Assembly: GCF_000189635.1 (NCBI RefSeq)
Contig: NW_002476426.1
Span: forward strand, 1,302,001 to 1,366,000
DNA from: Tetrahymena thermophila SB210
Lineage: Eukaryota; Ciliophora; Oligohymenophorea; Hymenostomatida; Tetrahymenidae
Direction of reading: 5' to 3'
Length of the DNA: 64,000 bases
Shown here: piece after piece, positions 39,642 through 52,081 of the stretch
Layout: each line of letters opens with the position of its first letter
Numbering within the stretch: position 1 is the first letter of the stretch
Notes under the pieces: generated by a model
The model's input: only the letters and a program-made list of their open reading frames with translations
Databases searched by the model: none
Told to the model about the DNA's origin: nothing
Made by a program: the position numbers and the translations under genes

Positions 39642-42600
39642 ATGCAATATAGAGGAGATTTGAGAAATGTAAATAATACTTTATCAATAAGCTTTTGCTC
39701 ACTTTATTTCATATGCAGACATACACTAAGTTCATATCAAATAAAAAAATTATTATTTTTCATTTTGTGCATCCAAAATCAAATAAATAGCATAATATTG
39801 GAAAATAATTTTATTCTAAAAAGCTAATAAATTTTCTAAAAATAGAATAGCGATTTACTTTCCTATTTTAGTCAATCACTTTTGTTTAGCAATCCTTAGA
39901 GGAACCCATTAAATGTTCAGTAGCAGTAAAATTACCAAGATGAGTCAGCCAAAGGCTAATAATAAGCATCGCCAATGTAATATTAAAATAAATGTTAGAC
40001 ACTTAAGGATAAGCTAAAACTTTTTTATGTAAATTCTTAAATAGTTTAAATTTAGAGGTAGCAAATCTTTGCATAGGGAGAAGGGATTACCCTTTTACAA
40101 CAGGTCAAGAGTATGAGTAGCCACATAGTAAACTCTTTTTACAATTATTAAGCTGATTAGCAAATTAACATATTAATTCCTTTAATTAAGCAAAAGCTTA
40201 GATTTTTGAATAATATTATTTTATGATATAGAAAACAACTAAGAACATTTATTAAGAAAAAAACTACTTTCTTTGAAATTGCCTGACTATACAAAAGTGC
40301 AAATGTAATTTATAATTTAAATGGATATTGATATTGCTATTTTACAGCTAAAGAATACATTAAATTTAATAAAATTAACTGTCTAAAAGATCATGCTTTT
40401 TAATTATAACTAAAAGAAAAGACTAGTAAATAGTGTTCTCCTCCGATATATATAAAATCAGAATTGGATTAAAATTTTATGATAATGGCAAGATTATTTT
40501 AATGACATTAATTTAAAATGGGATTTAGCTTAAGAAGAGGGGATATTTAGCCCAAATTTAGTTCAATTATGTATATTTTTCTCTTGATTTAAGTATAGTA
40601 TAAAACATCTATCTCGTATTTTTTATTAAATAAAGTAATAGCTTATTAGTGATGTGACACATATTTGCCTTACTGAAATAGAGCCACTTATTTACAGTAA
40701 TTATAAAAGCAATTTTGAAAATTATTACCTATGCTATTTAGATTACCTAATCAGGGCTTAGTTTTCTGCATAAATACTTTAACAATTAGAAGAAAAGGTA
40801 TCTATCTATCTATTTAAAATGCATATTTTATATTCTGAAAGAATTATATTTCTTATGTTTTTGAGGGTTGTTAGGAAAATACTGACTGATTTTTTTAATA
40901 AAATAGTTTAAGCAATAAATACTTTTAGGCAAAAAAGGAATTTTAGATGTATTCTTAGGTTAGCTTGAAGAAAATAATTAGTTAATTAGAAGATTAAGTA
41001 TAAAGGTATAATGCTTAATGGAATTTCAATAGAATTTAGTAAAACTTAGAAATTAAAGCAATTAATAATATATCACTATCCATTATGAGTACGTTATTTA
41101 CAACACTCAGCACTACAGTTAATTTATTGAAAGAATTGAAAGAGATCATAAAAGTAATAGCTATCAGGCATTACAAGAAAAATTAAATAGATTATAGAAG
41201 GAATTTTTCAATAAAAATTTTGTTTATGGAAATGAAAGGAAAATATCTTTTTCGAGCTATTAATTTATAAGGAGAAAAGAATAGATACAAGATATAGAAA
41301 GAGATTATAAAAGACTACTTGATTACGAGTAAATTATGAGTTCATTTAATCCTCTCCATCTAACTGAGTAGCAACAGCATCTTTAAAAAACTATAGAACT
41401 TTCATAAAATGCTAAACTAAAATACCCATTACATTTTTTCAGGTCTCCTGTAGACATCATTGATGTATGGAGCGATTTGAATTTTACAGAGTTTGAAAGC
41501 ATTAAAAATGGCTACACATCTTTTAATGCGCCTTAATCAAATAACATACAGTCTGAAGATTTGTTAGTTAAGCAATAATATTTAAAGGCTAAATTCACTC
41601 CCTTTTTAAAACTGGAAAACTATGATCCATAAAAAATAAACGAAAATGCAATATTTTCAGTTACAAATGGAGAAAATTAAAATTAAAGCTCCTCTTTGAG
41701 TTTAGAAGGTAAATAAATAAATATCTATTTATATAAAATTATTTTATTTTTTAATATTTTTTTAGAATAAAGCTATTAATATGTGGCAGAGAGTTCCTTA
41801 GAGTAAGAAATCGATGCTAAAAAAGCAATACAATAAAAATATCATTTATACAGTTTATCTTCTCATGTAGTCTTTAATCCAAAATCTTGCCTTAAAAAAA
41901 TGTAGGAATATTAAGCTACTTAATTCATGTATTTATTTTTTGCAAACAACAAAGACAACGATTATCCTACATACAAAACTTTAGACACTGAATGGGGATC
42001 TCCAGAAAATTTCTCCCCTTTACCTTAATATAAAAGATAGCTATTATTTTTTACAAAATTGTAGCATGACTTTTCTTAAAACTAGATATCAAAGACTTCT
42101 CAAAATCATCATCATATACCTTATTAAAATATACAAAACTTAAAAGAAGAATAATCAAAAACCATCTTAAAAACATTTTTGCTTGAAATAAATCAACTTT
42201 TGAACAAAAAAAAATGTAGAGTACCTTTTATTATTTGCCTTAGATCTTTGGAAAACGATTACATTGAGAGAGTAATAATATCATTAATAAGTAATAAAAA
42301 GAATTTCAATTAATAAATAAATAACCTAATTATTTTAACTAATTAATATAGAGGCAAAACCTGTTGAATACTTGCTTTTAGTTCCTATCATAAAAAGTGG
42401 CAAAATTCAATTTCATATTTACATAACTCACCATAAAATTCAGCATTAACTTTCCATGGAAGATAATGCATATTTGGTAATTTAATTGCTAATTTCAGAA
42501 CGTTATATTGATTGGTTGTTTTTCTATTAATTATAGCTATAAATTCTCTAAGATTTCAATTATCACTCCAAGTAGTAGCTTCTAAGTAAATTTTTAAATC

Positions 42601-44527
42601 GTTCAATAGGTTAAAAAGATTAATCTATTTTTAATGTTAAAAAAGATCTCCTCCATTCTATCATGATTAGCAGTGTTATACAAAATTCCTTGCTAAAAAC
42701 ATCATTTAAATTTATGTCTTTTTAAAGAAATTTAGTTTAAAATTAAAATAAATCTTATGAATTTAGCTTGTGCATCTCATCTTTAATTAAAATGATCAAG
42801 CAGCAGAAAGAATTTTAAATTGAAATTAAAGTAGATCCTGAAATACCTTTCGACATTTAATTCAATAACATAATAGTAAAAGATTCTCTCGAACCACCAA
42901 CAGAAAGCCATATTATACAATATTTTAAAGGTAATTAATTAGTTTTACTATTTTCTCTCTCTTAGTTTAAAACCTTAATTTGAATAAATTATTAACCAAG
43001 ATTTAGTTCGAATTCCCATGATTTATTTGATTATCTAAAATGCAAAAATCACAAATATTTTATAAATAATTAATTTATATTAATGGATTAAAGGGATGCT
43101 AATTAATGAGGATTTTAGAATATTAATTATTTTATTAAAGAAAATTAAATAAAATCATTTTGTTTAATCAATTTAAATTTTTATTACCTATTTAATTTTA
43201 CATTTTTCAAATTTTAATAAACAAAAAAAATAAATAAATATTTAAATGATTTAATAAGTGAATTGAAAATATTTTTTGTTTAAATTTAGTTCTTAAAGAA
43301 AACTAATTCGAAACATGGGTTCTATAACTGATAGAACTCTTCCTCTAAGATACTCTAGAAAGTATCCATGAAAGAACATAAATGATGTATACAGATGATA
43401 CTTAATATTATAGACATGAAATTTAAAAGCTTATTAACATTGATGAATCTGATTTGAAAAAAATTCCAGAACTGGATAATGTGGTGAAAGATAAGTATTT
43501 TCCACAAATGTAGATACCCTTACCATAACATTTTAATTTATAGCATCAGCAAAATTAAAAGCTTAGTGGTACTGTTAGAAATTTTTAAAGAGCTTATGCT
43601 TAAAATTAAATTCCATATGCAAGGTCTCCTAACCAATCTAATCAGCGCAATCAATCAGGTAATCCATATGAAAATTTAACATTACAGTAACAACAGTCAT
43701 AACCTCGTCCATATCTGCCATAATAAATGGTAAATAATGCTGGAATGAACCCCATACCTTAAATAAATCCCTCCTAAAATCGCCCAATATAAAAAAATTA
43801 GCTTTACCAATAATAACAACACTTATAACCTAATCACACTTTAAACCCTCCAGTAAACCAACAAATCCCTAGGTAAAACTCATAGCAACCTTTGCATCCT
43901 CAAAACCAAACTTTAGTACCCCCAGTATAAAATCATAGAATTAGATAAAGTTCTTAGTCTGGCTCTATGAATCAAATTCCTTCATAATAAAATTCTAATC
44001 CAAATTTAATAGTCCCTCCTCGCTCAGCCCATTAATAAGCTCCTTAACCAGGAGCAATAGTTTAACCACATGTCCCTTAAATGCACTAGCAAGTCCCTAT
44101 TCTTCCTCCTCACCTATAAAAATAAGACTAACAAATATAAAATCATAATAATAATTTAAATCTACCTCACTAATAAGTTTAATAACCTTCTTTAATCACA
44201 TAAAATAGTAATTCAAATCACCCTAATATATAGCCACACATACAAAACCCATAATATAATTAATATATGAGTGGCGGAATACAATAGTAATAATAAATGC
44301 CAATGCCTCCAAGTGGGGGAATACATACACATTAAATTCAAAATATTCCTCATTAATAACCACCTATATCAGGAGGAGGAATCTAGCCATAAATAAACAA
44401 TCCTTAATAAAATATATAGCCCTCACCTTCATTTGATCCTAACATAGGACCTAATGCCTATTAATAACATCAGCCTTCAGGTATGATAGGCAGATCTAAT
44501 CATCCCATAGCACCATAAAACTATTGA
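39642..44527 (+). CDS. Large protein with Gln/Pro/Asn-rich C-terminus, paralogue 2
   Basis: Well-supported exons: one ending 40797, then 40913-41708, 41766-42271, 42354-42930 and 43290-44527, all joining in phase (over 1,100 aa). The body includes YPLHFFRSPVDIIDVWSD and long helical segments. About the last 300 residues are Gln, Pro, Asn, His and Ser, with QQQQ runs and PPSGG motifs. Just before this tail, a segment (LESIHERTQMMYTDDTQYYR) aligns weakly with SLKDIYSRYNYLSDDRTRII of the preceding gene, so I take the two as old tandem paralogues. The start at 39642 and everything before about 40590 are unresolved: the best coding frame shifts several times near short A/T runs. Function unknown; a co-activator or scaffold is a guess. 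Confidence 0.6.
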
Positions 44528-44819
44528 AAAAGATGAGAAACAATCCAAAAATTTTAAAAACCTATTTAAAAAATTTTTTTCATAAATTAGTTATATGATT
44601 ATATTTCCCAAATCTTCATATCTTTCTTTACTTAATTATTCTATAAATGTAAATGAGAATAAATAATTTAGTTTAAATAAATCAGCAAATATTTATACTT
44701 TTAAATCTTCTTATCCCTAAACATTCTGATTGTATTCTATCCATATTATCAAATTAATGAAAGTATAATATTTTTAAAAAAAATTCAACTCAAAATAACT
44801 AAGTATTTTATTTACTTCA

Positions 44820-44851
<32 letters not shown>

Positions 44852-45436
44852 GATAAAAATGAACACAATACCTTCAAATTTTTCAAAAAATAAATATTAC
44901 CTTAAGTTTACATATTAACATATTTAAAATTTTTCTTTTTTAGGTTTCAAATTACTTAAATATTTATTTTTATAAAAATAAAAAAATCAGAAAAATTTTT
45001 AAGTTAGTTTAAAAAATAAGGTATATAATTAAGATGAACAAAAATTTTATTTAAATAAATAAACTGAATTTATAGTTTGAAAGGTTTTAATTTTCAAAAA
45101 AAAAAAATTATTATTTATTAAAATGATTTAATTTTTTCTTTTACTGATAGTATAGTCGCATCCATCATATTTTTATACCGTTTTTCAGAATGACATTCTT
45201 ATAAATTAATTAATTGAATAATTAAAAATATTGAAAAACGAAATGAACAAACATATTTCATTCAATAATTTATATAGTATTTTTGGCAAACAATTTGATC
45301 AAAATCTAAGATATTGCTTGTGGTTATAAACAAGAAACAATTTACTTATTTTATACTATAAACTATCAAACGCTACGCAAGATAATACTAATAAACCTTT
45401 AGCATATATTTAAAGAACATTGATTTTATTCTAATA
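44528..45436. promoter_or_regulatory. Upstream region of aspartic protease
   Basis: 900 bp of AT-rich sequence with an (AAAT)n repeat at 44821-44849. No gene seen. Confidence 0.5.
44821..44849. repeat. (AAAT)n simple repeat
   Basis: Seven tandem four-base units downstream of the Q/N-rich gene. Confidence 0.85.
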
Positions 45437-47110
45437 ATGATTAAGTTCAAGAATAAATTAAACTTTGTATTGATTGGTTTGATTCTCATTTTTTATTTGA
45501 TTGGAATTGTAGAATCAAAAAATAACAATGGGAAGCATAAAACTCAAAAATCTTTCATTTAGTAGAAGAATGTCTTAAAAAAAAAAATTTACTCAATTCC
45601 TTTAACTAAAAAGCTTCCCTCATAAGAATATCAAATCGAGACTCTAAATATTTTGAAAGAGCATCAAGCTTTACTTTTGTAAATGAAAACATTTTCTTAT
45701 TTAGAAATGGATTCTAATAAGCAAATAGTAAAAAAATAAAAGCAATTCAACAGTTTTTTGCAAACAGATTTGAAAATGCTAAAATAAAAGCAATCTTTAG
45801 AGCTTAGAAATAGAGATAATTCTTTTTTTACTGGAAGAATAGAAGTAGGAAAATAGCCTTTTGATGTTATTTTCGATACTGGAAGTGCTTTTGTTTTTAT
45901 AAATAGCGACTATTGTGCAGAATGCATGCAAGATCATCACTATTACACTGAAACAAAAACTTTGGAAGAAACTAATTTAGACATCACTGTTTAATTTGGT
46001 ACTGGTTAGTTATCAGGTCTTTTAAGCAAAGATATAATAAGTCTAGGAGAAATAGAATTAGAAAAAGGTGTTTTCGCATAGATTACTTAGCAAGATGGAA
46101 GCTTATTTAAAGTAATACTTTAAAGTTTCAATACTAAATTTATGAATATTCAATTATTAAATATATTCAAAATATTTAGTTTTGTAATAAATTTTAAAAA
46201 TATATAATTAGTCTCATTTTGATGGTATTGTTGGTTTATCTGCCCTAGATTTATCTGAAGAATCCCCTTCTTTACTATCATAATTAAATAATTCTGGACA
46301 ACTAGAACATAATGTAGTTTCATTCTTCTTAGAAAGAGACGAAACTGGTTCTTAAATAATTCTAGGAGGAGTAGACAAAGACAAATATGATGGTGAAATT
46401 TAGTACCATCCAAGAATTGATGAGACTAATTTTTGGACTCTCCCTTGCAAATAAATTAAGGTTGGTAATGAGGATACAGGTTTATGCTCTGAAAGCAACA
46501 TTTGCAGATTAATTGTAGACTCTGGTACTTCTTTGTTCACTGGTCCTCATGATTCAGTTGCAGTTCTCTTGAGTAAATAAATTAATATATTTCTTTCTTT
46601 CTTATATTTATAATATTTTAATTTAGATAAGTTAAATAAAAATGAAGAAGGTTGTAAAAATTTGTATGATTTGCCTACAATTACGTAAACAATAAAAATC
46701 AATTAAAATATTTAAATTAACCTCATTTTATGAAAAAAGCTTTGTTGTTGAAGACTCTGAATACACAGTTTATCCTAATGAATACATAATAACTTCTACA
46801 ATCACCCATAGCGATCCTTTTTATGAGCATTCAGATATTGATATAATAGTTGAGTGCATGGTTTCATTTTATGGGCTTTAAGTTAATGATCAAGGAGGTA
46901 ATTATTTCATTTATTCTTTAAAAATTTTAAAATAAAAACTAATTATTTATTAAATTAATTTCAATTTTTATTCTCTATTCTAATTTAGAAAGTTAAAATA
47001 CTTGGATTCTTGGAGATGTTTTTATGGGTAAATATTATACTGTTTTTGATAGTGAAAATAAAAGAATAGGATTAGCTAAATCTATAAACTATGCATCTTA
47101 TATTCACTGA
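45437..47110 (+). CDS. Pepsin-family aspartic protease
   Basis: Five exons (45437-46111, 46212-46572, 46627-46684, 46740-46897, 46989-47110) join to 457 aa. The N-terminus carries a hydrophobic signal or anchor ([15 protein letters not shown]) followed by a Lys/Gln-rich propeptide of about 100 residues. Both catalytic motifs are intact: [12 protein letters not shown] with Asp147 and [14 protein letters not shown] with Asp328. Other family marks are [24 protein letters not shown], the structural LPTITFVV segment and [16 protein letters not shown] near the C-terminus. It is therefore likely active after entry into the secretory pathway, as a lysosomal/phagosomal cathepsin D-like or secreted enzyme. 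The N-terminal region is longer than in standard pepsins. Introns are 54-100 nt. Confidence 0.92.
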
Positions 47111-47731
47111 GAGTTTGACTAATAGACATACATGATCATATTTTATCTGTTTATATTTCTTAAAATATTTGCTAAAAATAAATATTTTATATTAGTAAGA
47201 AAAAATGTTTACACATAAAAACAATTTAATTAATTACTTTATTTTGGCCTTATAATATCCTAAAAAACTAATTAGTTAGTTAAGTAATCTACTTATTGAA
47301 AGTAGTTAAAATGTAAAAAAAATCAAAAAATAAATTTTCTCATAAAAAGATATTAAAATTATTTATGATAAATAAAAATTTAAGTTTTATTTATTAAAAA
47401 AAATATTTGAAAATTTAATGTAAAATTATTAAATTTAAAATAATTTTTATATTAATTGTAAAATCCTAATAAATGGTGAATTATATTTTAAACTGAATTT
47501 TTTAATTTTGTAAGCTAACATTAAATATAAAAACTGTAAATAAAATGTGAAATGATTAGATAGTTAATATTGCGTAATGTATATCATTAAAATAGATTCT
47601 TTAATCAAAAAAGAATTATTAAATTAATAAATACCATCTAAATTACAAATAGAAATTTTAAACTTGTAAAAATAATTAATTTATTAAAGTAGCTGTTCGC
47701 AAAATATTGACAAAACTACTAGAAAGCAAAA
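47111..47731. other. Spacer between protease and RING genes
   Basis: 620 bp, AT-rich. It contains the 3' end of the protease gene and the promoter of the RING gene, both on the plus strand. No other element was recognised. Confidence 0.5.
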
Positions 47732-48829
47732 ATGGATCTGGTTCCTTTTATGAAGGATGATGATAAAGAAAATAATAGTTTTACTGAATCATCATTTGAT
47801 TGCCCAATATGTCTAAATATACTTCTCAGACCTGTAACTTTAGTTTGTGGACACAAGTAAATATCTTTTTTTAATTTAAAATAATAATCTCATTTAATTA
47901 TTAGATTCTAATTATTTTTTAATGAAATAAAAGTTTTTGTGAGTAGTGTATTAAGAATGAGTATTTCTCAAATCTTAAATAATAATGTCCTGTGTGCAGA
48001 AAATTCATTTTAGTTAGTTTAAGAGTAAATTTTTAATCATTTAACAACATAACATTTAAAGAATCTTTAAAAATATAGATTATTAAAGTAAATTTAGTCT
48101 TAGACTTATTTATAAGGGAATATCACAAATTCAACAAAGTAAGATATTAAAATTGATGGAAGTTCTTAATAAAAATTTTACTTAAAATCTCATATAATTT
48201 TTATTTGATTGAATTTTAATACAAATTTAAAAATATGAAGTTAAAAAACTAAATTAGATTACAATTATAAATAAGTGAGTGGAATTGTCAAATAATTAAA
48301 TTATTATTTTATAATTAAAGGAATATTAGCATAGACGAAACACTTATTATGAATATCTTAAATAGAAGAAACAAAACAAATTCTACAAATTTCTTCATAA
48401 ACTAGGCAAAAAGCTTATAATCATAGTTACATATATCAGAAAATGTATACCTTTTATCACTCTAGGTAATATCTAAAATATATGTGAATTATGAAAAAAT
48501 TTATTTATTTTATAAATATAAAAGGTTTTGCTATATTTTTGCTCTATCTTATTAAATACCAACTTGGAAAGATAAATATAAGAAAGATAGAAGCAACATA
48601 CACTCAACAACTTAATAAAATCTTTAGTTTGATTAAAAGCACAAATAATTTAACAAAAGAATTAAAACCATAACCAAACACAGAACTCAAGATTGATACT
48701 CCTCCTGTTGATGGAAATAGTAAAAGTACTGGAAATGCAATAGACTTCTAAAACTTAATATTTTCTAAATTAATAAAATACTTATTTACTAACTACATAA
48801 GACTTTCATTGCCAATCGGAGTATCATGA
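47732..48829 (+). CDS. Membrane-anchored RING finger protein, probable E3 ubiquitin ligase
   Basis: Four exons (47732-47856, 47934-48138, 48321-48465, 48525-48829) join to 259 aa. A C3HC4 RING lies at about residues 24-64: CPIC, then CGHNFCEQC formed across the first intron, then CPVCR. RING domains of this kind recruit ubiquitin-loaded E2 enzymes. A basic linker (KQKKQNKFYKFLHKLGKK) is followed by a hydrophobic stretch created by the third splice (CIPFITLGFAIFLLYLIKY), long enough for one or two membrane passes. A Ser/Thr/Asn-rich tail follows. Organisation suggests an organelle-membrane E3. The substrate is unknown. Confidence 0.82.
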
Positions 48830-49759
48830 AAAACTAATCAAAAAACTAAATAAATTTTCAATTAATTCTTTTAAAATAATCTCTGTAAAAAAAAGAGTAA
48901 ATAAATAAATGGTTTGTTTATATTTTATATAAGATAAATGTTTATATTTTAACATGAAACATTATTTTTTCATTTATATGCTTATATACTTAATTATATA
49001 TTATTTTATATAGCTTATTTAGTTATATCTTATCATATAATAAAATGGTTATTTTATAAGTACATTAATTGAGTCAGTTAAAGTCAATTTTTAATTATAA
49101 GATTTTTTTAAATTCATAATTTTGAATTCATCAAGTTAATCCATTAATTAGATTGGCTTTATAATATAATTTTATAAAGGATGAGAGGCAGATGAAACAT
49201 TTTCACAATTTAGTTTTGTATCATGATTTGCTTTTAAGGGTCTATTTACTTATATTTTGCTTTATGATTATTGGACCTAAAGGTGTGAAGAATATTTCAA
49301 AAGTGAATTTTTAAATATAAAGAGAACTTTTAGATGATAATTAATAAAAATAATTGTTTGATTAAACAATAGCTCTTTTACTTTTTAAATTTATTTGGAG
49401 TATTATTTCTAGAGAGAGAGAGTAGAGTGAGGTTAAGAATTTGCAAGTAATTAAATTTTTGTCATGCATACTCATGCTAATAAAAGTGAGTATTGAATGA
49501 ATTTATTTATTTATTTATTTAATAATAGTGTGAGGAATTTAAATATCTATCGATATATTTATTTATTTATTTTAGATAATTTAGGTTTTAATATAATTTA
49601 AAATTAATAGGATACATGCATGCATGTATTTATGTATGCACTAAGTAAGATGATTAAAGTTTCAATGCTTCAGAATTAAATGCTTCAAGTAGATATAGGA
49701 TTTTGGATAATTAATTAATTAGGATTTTCTATTATTCAATTTACCTATTAATTACCTAA
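48830..49759. other. Convergent 3' region, RING and UBL-tudor genes
   Basis: 930 bp between two genes read towards each other. It contains a TTTA-rich tract (49500-49575), a GA-rich stretch (49410-49440) and a palindromic GCATGCATGC-like motif near 49615-49630. No gene was recognised. Confidence 0.5.
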
Positions 49760-52081
49760 TCAGCCAGATTAATTAAATGAGTTACTATTGTTAAAGTTTG
49801 ATGACATATTTGTAGATTGATTAGATGGGAAAACAATTCTTTAAATGTGAACTCTATCTGAATTCATTTTATTGATTTTATATAATTCTCCAGGATTGAG
49901 CATCACTGGCTACTGGAATCTATAATTATTTCTTAACCTATACCTATTTAGATTAGATGTCTAACTCCCTTCTCTTTCATTATGAAAATAATTATTATCA
50001 CTTTAAATATTACTATACCTTCCTAAACTACTATTGCTTCTATTACTTAATATATCAATTCCTTGCATATTTTACTAATCGTTTTAATCATCTGTCTAAC
50101 TTTTTTCTTCTTCATCTTCCTCATCTTCATGATATCTTTGTAAAATTCCAATAAAATTTTTATTTTTATATAAATATGATATTCCAATAATTAATTCAAT
50201 TATGATTTTCATTTTTTGTCATTTAAATGTAAAAATTATTTTAAAAGTTAGTTCAAAAAAAATGTATTTTCGTTTAAATATTAGATGATTTATAAAGAGT
50301 GGTTTAATTTTAATACAAATGTTCTTGGAATAAATAAAATGAATGAATTTTTATATAACTAATTAAAATCTTTACACTTTTTAGGTGTCGCTGCCTATAT
50401 CCCCAAGCATCATTCCTATGTCTTAGTTTTATTTAAAGTAATGAAATAGATTATTATTTTGATATGTAATTTTACCCATCAGCATCCTTCCTGCTCTATC
50501 TAAAATAGGAGCTAGCTGAGAACTCATTACATTTCTCATTTTAGTAGAATAATCTACTTCTTATTTCTCATTAGAAAATCTTACGTTGTTATTATGCCTA
50601 TTTAATTCAATCAGCTTAGAATTAACATTATTTAAAAGAGAACATGTGTTAAGTAAAATGTCATCAAAATTTAATCTCTCAGGTATTTCGCTTTTATCTC
50701 CATCTATATCACTTATAGGGTACGGACTCATTGATAGACTTCCTTAGCTTTGAACAGTATGAGTCCTAAATAAGGCAATTCTATCACTTTTTATGTCTAT
50801 CCATTCATCCCATCTTGTTCCCCATCCATTATAGTGGATATATACTTTTTATTCAGCCTCATTAATTTTAATGATTTATGCTTCAAGCCATTGATTGATA
50901 GTATCTTTAACATCGACCCATTAGCCGATTTTGAATTATCTCTTTGAAAAATCAAAAGATTCTACATACTATTGCTCTATTCATTAATTTTATCAAGTTT
51001 ATTTTGATATTTAAAAGCTTTTAAAGGCTTACTTTAAATTTAAGATTCATTGTTATTCATCGTATTCATTAGCACCTCAATAGACTCTTAATTTTACTGT
51101 ATTGATTCTTGCATTTAATCTTTTTACAAGTAGATGTAGCCTTTGTATATACAAAAAGATATTTTAACTTTGCTTTATTTCCATATATAAATAATATTGC
51201 TTTAATTTTCTATTATACTTGCTTAATCAATCAATCAATTAATCAGTAAAAAACATTAGGTATTTATGCAAAAATTATTAATAATTGCTGAATTTCTAAA
51301 ATTTAAAAGTAATTAAATTAAAGCAATTAAATGTATAATCTTTATTTTTTTGTTTGTTTGTTTACCTTATGTTCTCTATTGCAAGTATCTTTTTCTCTAA
51401 TTCTACTACACAAGCTAGATATGGTCTAATAAAAAAATGTATTTTTATCTGATATTCTATTCTAATAATAATATTTTACTAAATTGCCTAATAATATCCT
51501 ACAAGACTTCTAAATCAGATAAAACGCTCCCTTCATCTTAATTGTCAGGTTGGTTTGATTGATGAGATTGGGATTAAGTCTCATCTTCAGAATCTAGTTT
51601 TAATTTAAAAATAATTTCACATTTAAAATACTCCTGGTTGCTCATTTTAAATTGAAAAATTATTTACTAATGTTAGGTCTTGCAATTAAATGAATTACGT
51701 GCCCATTTTCAATCTTTAAATTATATTGATTTAAATAAATTACAAAATTATTACTTAAAAGAACTAAATTAATTTGTTAATCCATATACCTAATTATCTT
51801 TAAGAGTTTAATCATCACGCAGGTATCTACCAGAGAATATGAGTCTTTATTTATCGATTGGAATATTTAGTGCCTTTTGTTTTATAATTTAAAATTATTG
51901 ATTATTGTTGCTATTTTGAAAGGACGGATTGATTAGTATCTTAAACTAAAATGCTTATAAATCTATTTATTACTTATTCTACTTCTTCCTTTAAATATTT
52001 GATGGTGTCTGAAGCACGCATATTTAATTTATGCATTGAATTGTCTAAAAGCTTCAGTTTAATTTCTATTTTCTCTTCCAT
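49760..52081 (-). CDS. Ubiquitin-like domain protein with tudor/chromo-barrel-like domain
   Basis: Exons 51974-52081, 51790-51873, 51668-51713, 51480-51593, 51366-51425, 51033-51140 and 50476-50976 join in phase. The first three encode a ubiquitin-like domain (about residues 1-78): TIKYLKEEVEQ, IPIDKQRLIFSGRYLRDDQT and GHVIHLIARP. A Gln-rich helical linker follows, then a tudor-knot/chromo-barrel-like domain at about 190-240: GQWVDVKDTINQWLEAQI, then HYNGWGTRWDEWI. Near 330 is SQLAPILDRAGRMLMG. The C-terminus is an acidic then Asn/Ser-rich tail (coding-like frame from about 50124 to the TGA at 49760). How 50415 joins that tail is unresolved: without another intron the protein would stop at 50219. 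Ubiquitin-like domains often dock on the proteasome or chaperones; the barrel may bind methylated chromatin or another ligand. The combined role is unknown. Confidence 0.75.

Noticed and set aside
49187-49300. Less AT-rich patch downstream of the RING gene, considered as a C/D snoRNA
   Set aside because: GATGA-like boxes exist but no D box or terminal stem could be paired, so the patch is not distinctive.
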